Below, one piece after another: positions 35,920-48,795 of a stretch of DNA of 64,000 nt (position 1 is the stretch's first letter; every line of letters begins with the position of its first letter). The DNA is from Penelope pileata (lineage: Eukaryota > Chordata > Aves > Galliformes > Cracidae): the NCBI GenBank assembly GCA_013396635.1, contig WBMW01003179.1, positions 106,844-170,843 of the forward strand, read 5' to 3'. A program made the position numbers and the translations under genes. The notes below the pieces were generated by a model. It was given only the letters and a program-made list of their open reading frames with translations, searched no databases and had not been told where the DNA came from.

Positions 35920-38900
35920 GAAGATGGACAAAAGGAAAGTGTGGTTGTCTCATAGCTGCTCAACAGGCAACTCTGAGATCCTTCTGGCAAGATCAACTGA
36001 AGCTGCATTCATCATTGCTTGGCCTGTGTCACCCAGCTGGTCGGGTCAGAGAGCTTCTCTGACCTGAGCCCGCAAGTGATGGACAGGTCTGTAGAGGGCA
36101 TTATCACATGGAATGAAAGGAAAGCCATGCGCCTTTCTTAACTTTTTTTCCCCCTCTTCTCCAACTCTTTAGGATAATACATCTTTTCTTATTTTCCTCT
36201 GAATTCATTAATGCTTCTGTTATGTAATAAGGTTTTCACAGTAAAATATGGCCTGGAGAGCAGCAATGGAGCTCTTCCAAAGGTCTGCAGAGATTCTGTT
36301 GAACTGTTAAAGGAAGGATTAACATGGTCAGAAATATTTCCTGCTGGGTTGTAGTGTGCTTTCTGGTTTCCTCCATCCCTTAGGCACTAGTGGAAATTCC
36401 AGCTGACAAAGAGCTGAGGTTTTTTTGTTTGTTTGTTTGTTTTTTTGCTGGTTTAAGTTAGCTAAATCGGTTTTGGAATAGGACAGAGGGTCTGTAAGTT
36501 CTTGGTAGTATTACTGATCTGGCCAAAACCAACAGCAGCCAGGAAGAAAAATGCTGCAAACCCAAAGAGCCTGGTCAGGAAGACACCAGAGGAGAAATTC
36601 TGCTGGCCTGTGGAGTTTGAAATTCCTTTATTATTTTGTGCGTTGCTTGGTTGAGGGAGAGTGTAAGAGATGCATTTGGAGAAGGTGGTATTATGAGTAT
36701 TATGAGTTTGGTTGTTCACTTGAATTTATTGCTTTGAATTTATTTAGTCATAGCATATTAAACATGGGGTCAAAAATAATCTGCAATACATGTAAAACTT
36801 ATAGAATGATGAAATCTTCTTGGTTTGGTGCCCTGTGTAAAGAGACTAGTTCTTATGTACCCTGAACCAAAATTATGGAAAGACAAAAAGAAAAGGAAAA
36901 AAATTGTGTTTGTGTTGAACTGAAATGTTTTGCCTGACCCTTTAAAACAAATGAAGGTGAACTTTGAAATGGAAATAACAGCTGAAAACAAAACAGAAAT
37001 ATTCTGCTACAAAGATGTCAAAGTTAAATATTTAAACCCTCTCAAAGTAACCTTTCATCCTTGCCTTTCAGAGATCAGCACCATTTACTGCATCTAACCT
37101 GCATATGGAATCAGCCTTGTTCTTGCCACTCAGAATCACGTTATAGCAATGTTAGTACTTGTTAGTGATGCCCTGTTCTTGTTATAGCGTAACTTCCAAA
37201 CTAAAGCTCTGGTTGAACATGGATGAATTTAGACTTCATACAACCTGTGAATGACATTCCTCACATCTTAGTAGCTTATTTTGATATTTTATCTACTAGT
37301 GAAAAAGAGCTGGAACTTGCCAGGATCCTCATTCATGATCTATTTAAAAGTGCAAGGTATCTATTAAGCTCCTAGGAAACTGTAGGTAGTGAGATAGAAT
37401 TGTCAGGAAGGACTGAATGTGGCAATATTCCTAAATATTATTCCACTGCATTTCATATTTCTAATTCAGTTGTGATGCTTCAAAATATATCTTTTATCCA
37501 GACATGTAATGACACCAGTTTGTGCAGTTACTCTTTTTTTTTTTTTTTCTAAAAACAAAAACAAAAACCCTGTGTATAGAGGCAATGACAATGGCTGGGA
37601 AACACCATGTGCAGTGTAGACTAAGCTGACAATAGTGGTTACTGGGACATGAACTAGAGGGAGTGTGTCGCAGATCAGCACATTCTTGAATGCATCAGGG
37701 GCTGGCACAGGACACTTTGTGCTCATGCCTGCATTCTGCTCCTCTTACAGCTCACCGTGTCTCCTCCAAGCACAGCATCGCAGTGAGGCCGTAACGAGTG
37801 CTGAGGTATTGGCTACTGATAAGACAGATACCCTGTGGCCAAAAACTGTATTAAATTAAGGGAGTGGCAGTCAGGAAAATCAATACTGGCTGACAAATGT
37901 AGACTTGGTTTTGTTAAGCAACATTGCTAGCATTATTCCAGTGTGAGAGGTGTCAGCAGAAGAATCTGAAAACACAAAGTCATTCAAGATTGCAGGTTAC
38001 TGCTTCCTGCTTTCATACAAAGAGCTACTTTTTTCTAAGAGCGTCATATTTCTGCTTGCGAGAAATACTGATTCATTTCATCCTTGGCTGCTGATACGGT
38101 TTTAGAATGGATAACAAAAAATGTTTTATGGGCCCCTTTATCCACTTGTAGCCTGTGGAGTAATGTGAATCAAGCAGGGATTAGTCATCAGGTCAGAGAT
38201 AGAGGTGAATGAATCCTTTGATATTTTTGCATTTGTGAAGTTATGTTTATGAGGTATCACTCATATTTAAGGAGAAAATAACTTCTAATATATTTCAATT
38301 ACCAGTGATTCTAAACAAGGCAGTTTGGGCTCTTCCAAGCAACTCGTTTTTTGAAAGAAAAGGTGTCTCCACATGAGTAGTGGCCTCATGAAATTATGTT
38401 ACTGATAAGTAATAATATTCACAGGACAAATATTTACTGATTGACGTTTTGGATATGTACACTGTGAGCTGCTTAGAAAGACATTCTGTGCTGGTATGCA
38501 TTATTCTCTCTGATGTACATGTTACAAGTGAAGGACTGGAAATGACTCGTACCATGTCAAGAAATCAGTGTCATCTCCTCTAATCCTTAGACATGTTTGC
38601 AATTAAACATCTGCTGGCTGAGATCCATGCACCAAGCCCCTGTTTAGAGAGTCGGTACTAGCGCAGGAGATAATTATTTTTCTTTTACCAAGCACCAGGG
38701 GCCTGCAATTTTTCCTTCAAGTGTACCCAGGAAGACATCTCTGAAAATAACACTGAGCACTGATGTAAATAAATGCACAAGGAGTTTCTGGAGACTATGA
38801 CAGTGTCTGATGAAGAGGAGTGTGACAGACATTGGGATGTACAAAATGATCTGTTACATATCCCAAAAGTGCATTGCCATCTAAATACAGGATTGGTGTG

Positions 38901-41900
38901 CTTTCTGTCTTTGTGTGTTGGGCGTGTTTGGCTACTTGTCAAGTTTGATAGAGTTGCTGTTTTTGTACAGCTTTCTTCTCTGATCCAAATTGGTGAATCT
39001 AGTCAAATTCCTATGGGATTTCTTATGCTTCTTACCAGCATAGTAACTATTGTGTAAGCCGCAGGTATGGAAAAAGAAAGATTACTTATTAATTTTTACG
39101 TGTACTATCATCTATTTGGAGTCAGCAGAGACTTTGTTGCCACATAGGGAATTAAATGTCAGTAAAGACCTACGGTCTTCATAGCTTAGTGTTGCCAGAC
39201 CTAAGGGTGGTTGCTTTTTACACTTCTAACTCCCTGGAGTGCATCTCCTGGGCATGTACTGGAACCGTGTGTCCCACTCTCCTTTCTTTCTATATCCCGA
39301 GTAAGGAAGACGAATGCACACTGTCTCATACCCATCTATCTCCATCTTTTGGCTGTAAACAGTGTGGCATTGTTGAGGCATGCTTGGGAGCAATCATGCA
39401 TACACAAGACTGCGAAACAACTGTGTTCCTACTCTGCTTCCATGTGTGTGAAAAGCACTTTTAGCAGCCTTACTCTGTCTGCACACATGCATGAAATTAT
39501 TTCTGTAACAGAGTCGTCTGAGGATCTTGGCTATTTGTAGAATGCTGACCAGATACAATACCTATCCTATTCCCATATTGCATTGGCAATGAATTGCACT
39601 GCCAAAAAATCTACAGGAAAGACAGAGGAGGAAGATATTTCTGTTTCCATATTGTTATTGATAACTGAAGCTAAGTGAAAAAGTGGATTTTCAGGTCATT
39701 GGATGTTTAAAAAAAAAATAGAGTTGATCCAGATGCTTTGTTTCTATAACATCTTTAACTTTGGTGATTCACATAAAATAACTTCAGCATCTAAATAAAA
39801 ACAAATAATCGGATTTGAATGTAAACTGAAGAAATAAGACTTCTTGTTTTAAAAGTAATTAAAGGCTCAACTCTAAACAGAAGGCCAAGAAGGAGACCTT
39901 GTACACTGAACATGAACACTTCACCTCCCCACACAACCCTGGCTGCCAAAACTTTGCTATTTCAACTGCTGCAAATACTATTCCAAAAAACTGCTAAGGT
40001 TTGTCTCTAAATCTAAGGGTAGCACTAATCAAGGGAAAGAGATTTTGATAGTATTAAGTGCTTCTTGTCAGAACGGCCTGTGAGAATGAAGCAGCTTTAC
40101 TTAAAGCTGGAGCTTACACTTGTCTAGTACTTCTGTGCCAGCGTAAGCAGTCAGCTTTGCACTAAATTCACACGTGTATGCTATATGTATGTGTCAGAGT
40201 GATGCAGGCATGCCCGGCCTCTTGCACTGCTCAGACAGAAGCTTAGACAGCTGGGGACCCATGCTGACTCCTGCCACATTCTGCCATATTTTGGTCAGGT
40301 TTGCATGACCCACATCTGATCCACACAGCTCAGTCTCTGGCTGCACGGTGCACTTCATGCTGGGCAGCTGATAAGCATTACTGGTTTTTACCGTGCTTGC
40401 AAAGCATGCTACAAGAGTGGGAGCTACCTGCGTGCTGGCGCTCAGCAAGACCCCCTAGCAGCCCACAGCAGTGTCAGCTGGAAAGCGAGGAGACTTGGTG
40501 TTTCTGCCAAACCTTGTTCTCTGTTAAATACGGAGCTGGCTGTAATTCCCTGCATGTGAGTTGTCACCCTCAAGGGCTGCCTATCTCCTCCTTGGAGCTT
40601 GCCTTGGCTGAGGATTTGTCACATTCAACCAGCTTGACCAGCACTAAGGTTAACTGAGGACAGCTGCTGTATACAGGACAATGGTGTGCTCCTCTGCAGC
40701 CTCGTGCATCTCCTCCCCATGCTGAACAAGGGAACAGTCTGTGGGATATTTGAGAGGAGGGCAGAAGTGCAAGCCAGATCTCTAGGAGCTGTGCGTCTGT
40801 GTGCTAATGAGGCCCAGAGGTGATGCCAGCTGGCTATCTCAAGGTGCAGTTTGCACATGAGTGCACCAAGAATGCACCAGCTATTCAGCGATAAGAAGTT
40901 TTTATAAGCACATGTTTCTGACCACGTCAAATTTTGTCCCCCTTTCAGCTGCTAAAATCCGTGGAATTTGACATCGGGGAAACAATCACACTGGAGAAGA
41001 GCTTGTACAAAGGCAAATTGATATTGCTCCCCAGCTGGAGCCTGAGCAGTTGATTGCCTTTTCTAACACAATGTCACACCTTTATACCTAAAGCAAGATG
41101 AAAACTTTAGAAGAAGAAAAATGAGTCAGATTAGAAAATAAAACAACCTTAGAGAGTTATATTAACCATAAAGAACCATCTGCTCTTCCCAACTGCAAAA
41201 GTGAAAACAGATCTTTTCTTCCACAATTTTGGATGGCAGATTTCTACAAACACACAAATAAGACCCTGTCTGTTCTCAGCTCAGAAATCTCATTATATTC
41301 TCTAACATTACTCGTATAGGTAAGAAAAGTGTGTGTAACGGTAGGGATAAGATAAAAAGAAAAAAATCATGTCCTTAGATATCTTGGTGTTTGAGCACCC
41401 TGAACAACACCAGAGGATAATGATGTGCCCAAGGAGTGCTCACACTGGAATGAGAGGAAGACGTAGCTTCTCAACTGCAGAAAAATACTGAGAGAAAAGT
41501 AATTCCTTCTGTAGAAGATGATTGGTGAGAGAGGCTCGATGGCATCAAGGTAGAGCGATAGAAAGAAATGGCACCTGGGAGTGAGAAGAGAACAGATATC
41601 AGGATAATGCTAAAAAAGGGGAGAAGAATGCATAAAGAAGAACTGCTCAGATTGCCTTTTCATTGGATAGTTTTTCATTGGCTTTGGTTAAAATTCACAT
41701 ACCAAAGGCAGAAAAATCCCCCACTCGATTGGGTTGAACAGGCTGTGCCAAGCTTGTGCTGGTGTAAATCAACATTGTTTCATTGACGCCACCCTTACGT
41801 GTGTTACCGATCACCTCTTCTTGCCATTTAACACCATCCTTCAGCTCACGTTGCCTCTCATAACCACTCCTTCCTTAGTCTAGACGAAAACGTTGCTGGG

Positions 41901-43706
41901 GTTAAGAAGCCCCCTGATTATGGGGAGGTTGTCATTGCACTAGGAACAAGGTGCTGTCCTTCTTAAAGCAGAAAAAGATCTTAGATTGACTTTTTTGTCC
42001 AGTTTGTCCACATTGGTTTCCTGAATGAAGTGCTAAGCACAGGAGACGAATGCACTGAAATTTCATTTCCCACACTTCTAGTCTGCTATCAGTTTACCAC
42101 AATAACTGCTCTCTGGAAAAATAAACATTAGCTCAGGAGAAGGCAAACTACAAAATACAAAGAGATGAAATATTAAGGAAATTGTGAGAAGTCACTTGAG
42201 CTTGTACAGTAGCACTTAACTTTCTCACCCCAAGGGCTCAAGTGAGATGGACAGAGTTATTTAAACTCCTTAACCATGGAACCATTGTTCTTTTTAAGCT
42301 TTCCTACATGGTGATCAGTACTAAAAAACCAGCATGGGAACTGAAGGAAGATGAGGAACAAATAATAAAAGTGAAACCAGATTACAGACCGGATCCTTTT
42401 TTCACTGTGTTTTCATGCAGTTGAATTCCTGGGCAGTGAGGGAAGTGGTAAGGTTTGAGAGAAGAGGCCCTGTGGAGCTTGTCCTCAAAATCTGAATCCA
42501 TCTCTTGTCATCTCTCATGCCATCTTCTCTCACTTTTGACTTCGTGCTGGCAGAGACACCAGCAGACTTTTGAGGGTCAAATAGAATTTTAGGGTCTGCC
42601 GTAACAACCTTTCTGTCTTTAACAATGGCTACGTATGGTGCCTGCAAGCAGTAAGCTATGTAAATCACTGGGTCAGGTTTTTCCAATAATCCTTTATTTA
42701 TATAGTATCATTTCTGTGATGCAAAACACTGCTGAACCCCTAGTATTACACAACCAGAGCAACCTGCTATGAGACAGCAAGGAGTTTTCAGGCTGAGGAT
42801 TCAAATCAGCAGCACGTGTCTTTATGGTTCAAGATAGAAGCAAAATGTTTACCTAACTCTAGCTGTGTTTAATGTCTTCACTCTGACCTGATCACCTTCA
42901 TTACATACAGGATGCCAGATTTTGCTCTTCAGCAAATTACAGATAACCTAACCCTTCCATTCTCTGTCCTTAATTCTTTTTTAGATCTTTTAAGGCATTT
43001 GCTGCTTATTGCTGCTCCTTGCACAGCATGGGCTTCTAAGATAGGACTTCTGAGTGCATCTGTGAAGGGCGTGATAAACCATCAGGGTGGTGCAAGTCTG
43101 CTCTTAGAACTGTCCTGGAACGAGTCGGTGAAGTGCCAGTTGTATTTCTTCTGCTGCACACTAATGTATCTGAAGTGGTATTTTATTCTTGCTGAGTGTA
43201 GTGGATGAACACTGTTATCTGTCTGGAGAAACTGAGAGATGTCAAAATCATCTGAGGGCAGCCTTTGGGAATTGGCCAATATCCCAAATCTGTGCGATGG
43301 CAGTAAAAGACAACATTTTTTCATATAAGCTGTTTCTCTTGCAGGAACAAGGGCATGACCTTTTCCCTGGCTGATGCACCTTTGTTTCATGCCTCCCCTG
43401 TATTTTCTGGGCTCCTCCTCTACTTTGAATTAGCTGCGGATGGGAGAAGGAGAAGTGGTAGCTGTGGCTGAGCTATGAAGAGGTGGACTTTCGTAGGATG
43501 CAGAGGCCAGGCCTTGAGAAAAGGTCTGTGTCACTCTGGGATGGCATTTAAATGACCCTGCTCCCTCTTTGGGTTAAAAGGAAATAGTTTGAGCTTATTT
43601 CAGCACTCCGGGACCGTTCTTTCCCCAGATGAAGAGTCTCTGCCCTTGAAAGTGTGGATGGGAACTGGAGCAAAGTGGTTAGGGTTGAAAACAGGGTCAG
43701 AAAGAT

Positions 43707-43728
43707 AAAAAAAAAAAAAAAAAAAAAA
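43707..43728. repeat. Poly(A), 22 bases
   Basis: Uninterrupted A run after AAAGAT, then GGGAGG. No recognisable element is attached. Confidence 0.9.
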
Positions 43729-46700
43729 GGGAGGAATTGTGTGGAGAAGTGGAATTCATTACTGCTCACAGAGATAAAATATGATGGTCTTTTCCTCTGA
43801 GATCAGAAAAGAAACACATTTGATGCTGAGTAACCATGTGACCTTGTTCTTAGAATGTGGGTCATTTTTGCCTCCTTCGTAATTCCCATGAAACCTTCCT
43901 GATTAATCAAATTCATCAAATAGAGTCCATGTAGGAATGGTTTCCAGAGGCCAGGCCATTAGCTGATGTAAATCGACACATCGATTCTATTAGAATGACA
44001 CCAGGTTCTCAGCTGAGAAATAGGCCTGTGTTTGTCTCTCAACCTTTATTTCTTTGCAATGAAGAATGTGTCCCTAAGGTGCAAAACTAATTATTATAGG
44101 CATACTGCTCTCTCGCAAAGGAGAGAAATAGAAATTCTGGTAGGCAGCATTAGATATAAAGCTCAGGAATAACATTCAGCAAAAATTTTGGGAGAGAATA
44201 ATTTTCTAGCTGTCTTTTCAAACTTTGAAAAATTTACTTGTGTAGTTGCAGCATGAGTTTCCTGCCTTGCTCTCATTGAGGAAAGTTGCCAGCAAGACTG
44301 GAGTGGGGTGCCCCATTATATTTGTTCTCAGAAAGCTGGTATATGGGGATGGAAATTCAGCAGGAGGGGAGCAAGATCAGAAGTGACACTGTCTTACAGC
44401 AGTACATCTTGTACTGTCTCAGCAACGCATTCAGACTCTGAACTGATGTGTCAAAAAGGAAGAGGCAGGAGGAAAGAATCTGCCGAGAAACTTCTAAATG
44501 CATCAGGTCATTCAACCGAGTTCTTTTGCTACCCAAGTAAAGAGTCACACAGGTTGTGTTCCAAGAGGCACCTTTCCTTCGAAAAGGCAAGTTTGGCAAG
44601 GAGCACTTCTCACTGTTGTCCCAAGTGAGAGAGAAAGACTATCTGTTGGCTGACATTTGCTTGGAGATCAACCACTTCCATGCTTGTGAGATCAGAAGGG
44701 GATCACAAAAGGAGCTGATTGAGCAACTGCATAGTTGGAAAAGTGGCTCCAAAACTGAAAGTTTTAAGACTCCTATGATGAGCATTTTGCTAGATCCAGT
44801 GCTATGGAATGGGCTGAGGTTCTGGTGTAGACAACAAAATGTAGCAATTAAACTGAAGTCAATGCTCATGCATGTCAGTTTTTGCTGTTTCATGCAGTCT
44901 TTATTCTTAAGGAAGGAGACAATAGTTTACATATTTCAACTGTGTCCACTTTTCTGCTGTATTGATTCTGAATGCCTTCAATAATTTACAGGGACTTTCA
45001 GTCTCTCCCTTCTGCTTGCATCTAATCTTTTCATAACAAAGGACAGTTTCACCATGTAAATCTCACATTTGTGTATCCTTCTGCGTTTAAGTCATTCCTC
45101 TCAGGATTTGTGCATATGCAATCTCGTTGGATGCTTAACTGAATATTTGAACCCCCATTGTAATAACAGCCCATGGTCTGCTTTATTAGCAGTCAGTATT
45201 CCTCTTTGATTCTTTCTCTTCCTTGTGAGAAAGTGAACATGCGGTGTTGGATATGTTACCATTTATCCTATCTTCCATATATCTTAGCCTGACATTTTGG
45301 ACAAAAAGATGGAATTGCCAAATGTGTCAGCCTTCTCCAGAGGCCTTTAAATGCTTAAAGGGCAACTGGTGGGGAGACGTGCAGAAAATGGATAGTCAAG
45401 GATGAATGAGCGTGGGAGTAAAATGGCAGTCACGGGATGTTCCTTACCACTTCCTCTTTGTGCCGGAGCATTTGCAAAAGCTACTGAGTAAATATCATCT
45501 GGGAGAAGCAGAATCTGAGCTCCACAAAAGGTATTTATATGTCATGATCTCATGTTGCTCAGAGAATAGCAGTGGAAGAATGAAGCCAGCAGGAACACGT
45601 GCTTTTTCGTGGAAGAAGGGCATGGTTTGCTGGGTAACCAAGATCACCAGAACTGGCAAGTTCTCTCTTGGTTCTTAGTTTCATGGCAGTTTGGCTGCTG
45701 TTCTATTTCTTTTCTGACTGCAAGTTATCAAGGACGTAAAAAGCTCCTTGTGACGTTTGCTGTTCCGCTGTAGTCTTTTATCTCTGCGGCTGTGGCAAAA
45801 GTCTAATCTGCTGAAAATATTTGCTGCTTCTTTTTATGTGTGATGTTGAAATATACCAAAAAAAGGAGCCAAGTGGTCACATACAGATGCATTTACAGCC
45901 TGAGGGAATCAGAGTAACTACAATGACTTTGAAGTCCAGTTTACATGACCTGGAGATCTGGACTCTGTGTTATTTGGCTTTAATTGTCTGAACCCAGCTG
46001 AATATAGTGAGTCCTATGACCAACTTCTAAACCTTCTGCTGAGGTAGTGAAGCTAGACGAAACAAGAATCACTAGATTTTAAGATATGGGCAATGGCTCT
46101 TAGAATAAAATGTTGTGTTAGCTGGGTTTAATGCACTTTCCTATCATATCGAGTGATCTAGATACATTTATTTCTTCCTCATCAATCTGATAGTCAAATT
46201 TTTACCTTAGAAATGTGTTCAGTTCCTTCAATACTTTAAAATCCGTATGGATTTTAAGTGGGCCAGGGAAAAGCTGCATCTGAAGTTCTAGTACACCTGC
46301 AGGTGAGCTGGCTGCGTTTCAGTCTGCCTTATCACTCAAACTGGCGTTTGTCTTCCAGAAGTGTTACTGTGGTGATGATGTGTGAAATGGAAATAAGATA
46401 ATCAGCATTTCGGACACGCCAGGCTGGCACTCAGACGAACTTGGAGCAAATCTGACGTGGAGCGTAAATAGCAGCTATGAAACTGCAGCATGCCTTTACT
46501 TTCCAATAACAATAGATTAATAACTGCTTGTTAGTCCCCAGGTGCTCTCTCCTTCCCCGCGCCTGTTATTTTAGAAACAGGTTATTACTGAAATTCCAAG
46601 TTTTGATCAGGAAGCTTAGTAAGTGATGAAACGTATTATGAACTATTATGACTTTGCTGGCAAGTGGGCAAAACTGTTTAGGGAGTGTGAGTACTGGAAT

Positions 46701-48733
46701 GGATGTTAAGAGCCTTTTCAGTTATTAGTCACTTTAGTTCACATCTAAGACTCAGCCAGGTGAAAAATAACTGGCTGCGGAGAATGGGCTTATGGAGCAG
46801 AACACAGTGAGCTCATAGGTTGGTCCTGACATCGGCATTTTGCTACTTGTACTTCAGGAGGATATGCCAGGTTTAATGACTCTGGACAATGCTGAGAAAA
46901 TGTTCATTATATGCAGAAGTTGTTAGATTAGCTGCGTAGGAGACATTTTATGGAGAACTTCAGTGGATCCTGGCCAGTCCTTGTACTTTGTGTTGTGAAT
47001 TGCATATTGAGTGTTCTCGGTTTACCTACATAAAATTTATCACATTTAATTGGTAAAACTAGTAGAGCATTATTGGGGTGGCTGTATTTAATGCTGTGAC
47101 TGAATTAGTGCTAAGAGGACATTTTCTCTCAGGGGACCAAAAGGGAGCATAACTTGCTCTCAGGAACATCTTGCTGTAAGCATAACGTAAGCACCCAGCA
47201 AGAAGCGATCGCAGTCACAGAGAATATATCACTTAACCAAAGGGATGGAAGAGAAAAGCAGACACAGGAATTACTGTTGTTTAGTTTGTAACAGAGCTCA
47301 GCTGCTGCTGACTCCAAAGTCTTAGCCTCTAGATGATTCAGTGTCTTACAAACGGTAAGTGTAGATTCAGGGGTTTGGGCTAGACAAAGTTGCTGAAGGT
47401 TTTACACATGGTGTGTGCTATTTCTTTGCAGATGCCTAAGAATTATTTATTTTTTGAGGGCCAATAGAAATAGCTATGATTGCTTTTAATGCAATTGTAG
47501 CAGCCAGAGTCTGAGTAGTAGTAGTACAGCCTAGTAGGAGTATGTTCATGTGGGGCATGTTTGTCTCAGTCGCATCCAAGAAAGCTGATACTGATCAGCC
47601 AGGGTACAGCTGTCCTTTTACCAAGGTTACCATTGCTTCTACTGGGAGTGTAGGGAGAAGGAGAGGATTTAAAACATTTTTGTTCATTGAAGTATAACAA
47701 AAGACTCTGTTCTGCACAGGCATACAGCCCACAATGCTGTTTAGGGACTGAAAGAATCAATTGAGTGAATCCAGCAGTAGCAGAACAAAAGATCTTGGGC
47801 AGTGTAGTTAGCTGAGTACTACATGATGTTTCTTCTGCCCCCTCTTAGTTAATCGATCAGGACACTAAGTGAGAATACACGTTTCAGGCAGACAGCTGAG
47901 TGAAGAACACCTCTTCCTGGCCAGAATCACCAGGGTTCCCCTGAAAGGCACATCTGGGCTGTAGTGTCTTTCTGCATATGTTTTATACAGAATTGAAACT
48001 ACAGTGCATTGAAACTATCTTCCAAATAGATGGATGTTCAAAGCAAAGGCAGTTCTTGTGGCAAAAGGTCACAATAAAGTGCAAATGTAGGGGACCAGTT
48101 CTGCAAGAGCAGAAGTCCTGTGAAGCAGGTGTCCTGGTGGTTTATGCCAAGGTGAGGCTGGTGGCAGCATGTTCAGTGCTGACATGGAGTTACTTAGAAG
48201 GACCCTTGTGAAAGGAATGAAAATAAAAGGAGGTCTTCCCTGAAAGGTAAATTGGAGTGAACTACCAGGAGCAGATCTGATCAATCTGAGTGCAGCAAAA
48301 GCACACAAATGGAGCTTACCTCAGTACCTACGTAAACAATGCAGTGCTGAGCACCGTGGCACACGCCTCTGTATGGCAATCAGGTAAACATTGCTTCACC
48401 AGCTACCCCTTTAGAACCATCATGAGCTCGTGGCAATGAGCATGAGTGCTGTAAAAAACTTAATTCTTTGTCCCCAGAGCTGCTATTTAAATGAAGCTGG
48501 CTCAGTATGGTGAGTGTTAAAATGCATCTCTTTGTCTCTTTGATTTGAGGAAGAATGCTAGCAAGGAAGAGAGCAAGGCAGCTTTATCATATCAAGCTTC
48601 TGATGTAGCAAGTCTGGGCTTTGTCTGTGGATTTCTAGGGCGATGCAGAGACATCCAAAAGGGCCACCTGGAAGTTAAACATTGGGCTGGGACTGAGGGA
48701 TGCCTTGGTTTGCTTTTGGGGTCAATTGCAAGC

Positions 48734-48795
48734 TGTTTTGTGCAGTCAGCAAATCCCTTAATCTGCCCACACTTTCAGCCGTGAAATGGAAAACA
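48734..48795 (+). repeat. MIR-like ancient SINE fragment
   Basis: GCAGTCAGCAAATCCCTTAATCTGCCCACACTTTCAGCCGTGAAATGG, read in parts, follows the sense MIR core GACCTTGGGCAAGTCACTTAACCTCTCTGTGCCTCAGTTTCC...TGTAAAATGG in order and spacing. It is diverged but collinear. It lies in SHROOM3 intron 1. Confidence 0.5.

Noticed and set aside
43831..43880. ACCATGTGACCTTGTTCTTA, possible MIR fragment
   Set aside because: Only one short block resembles MIR and the following core is absent.
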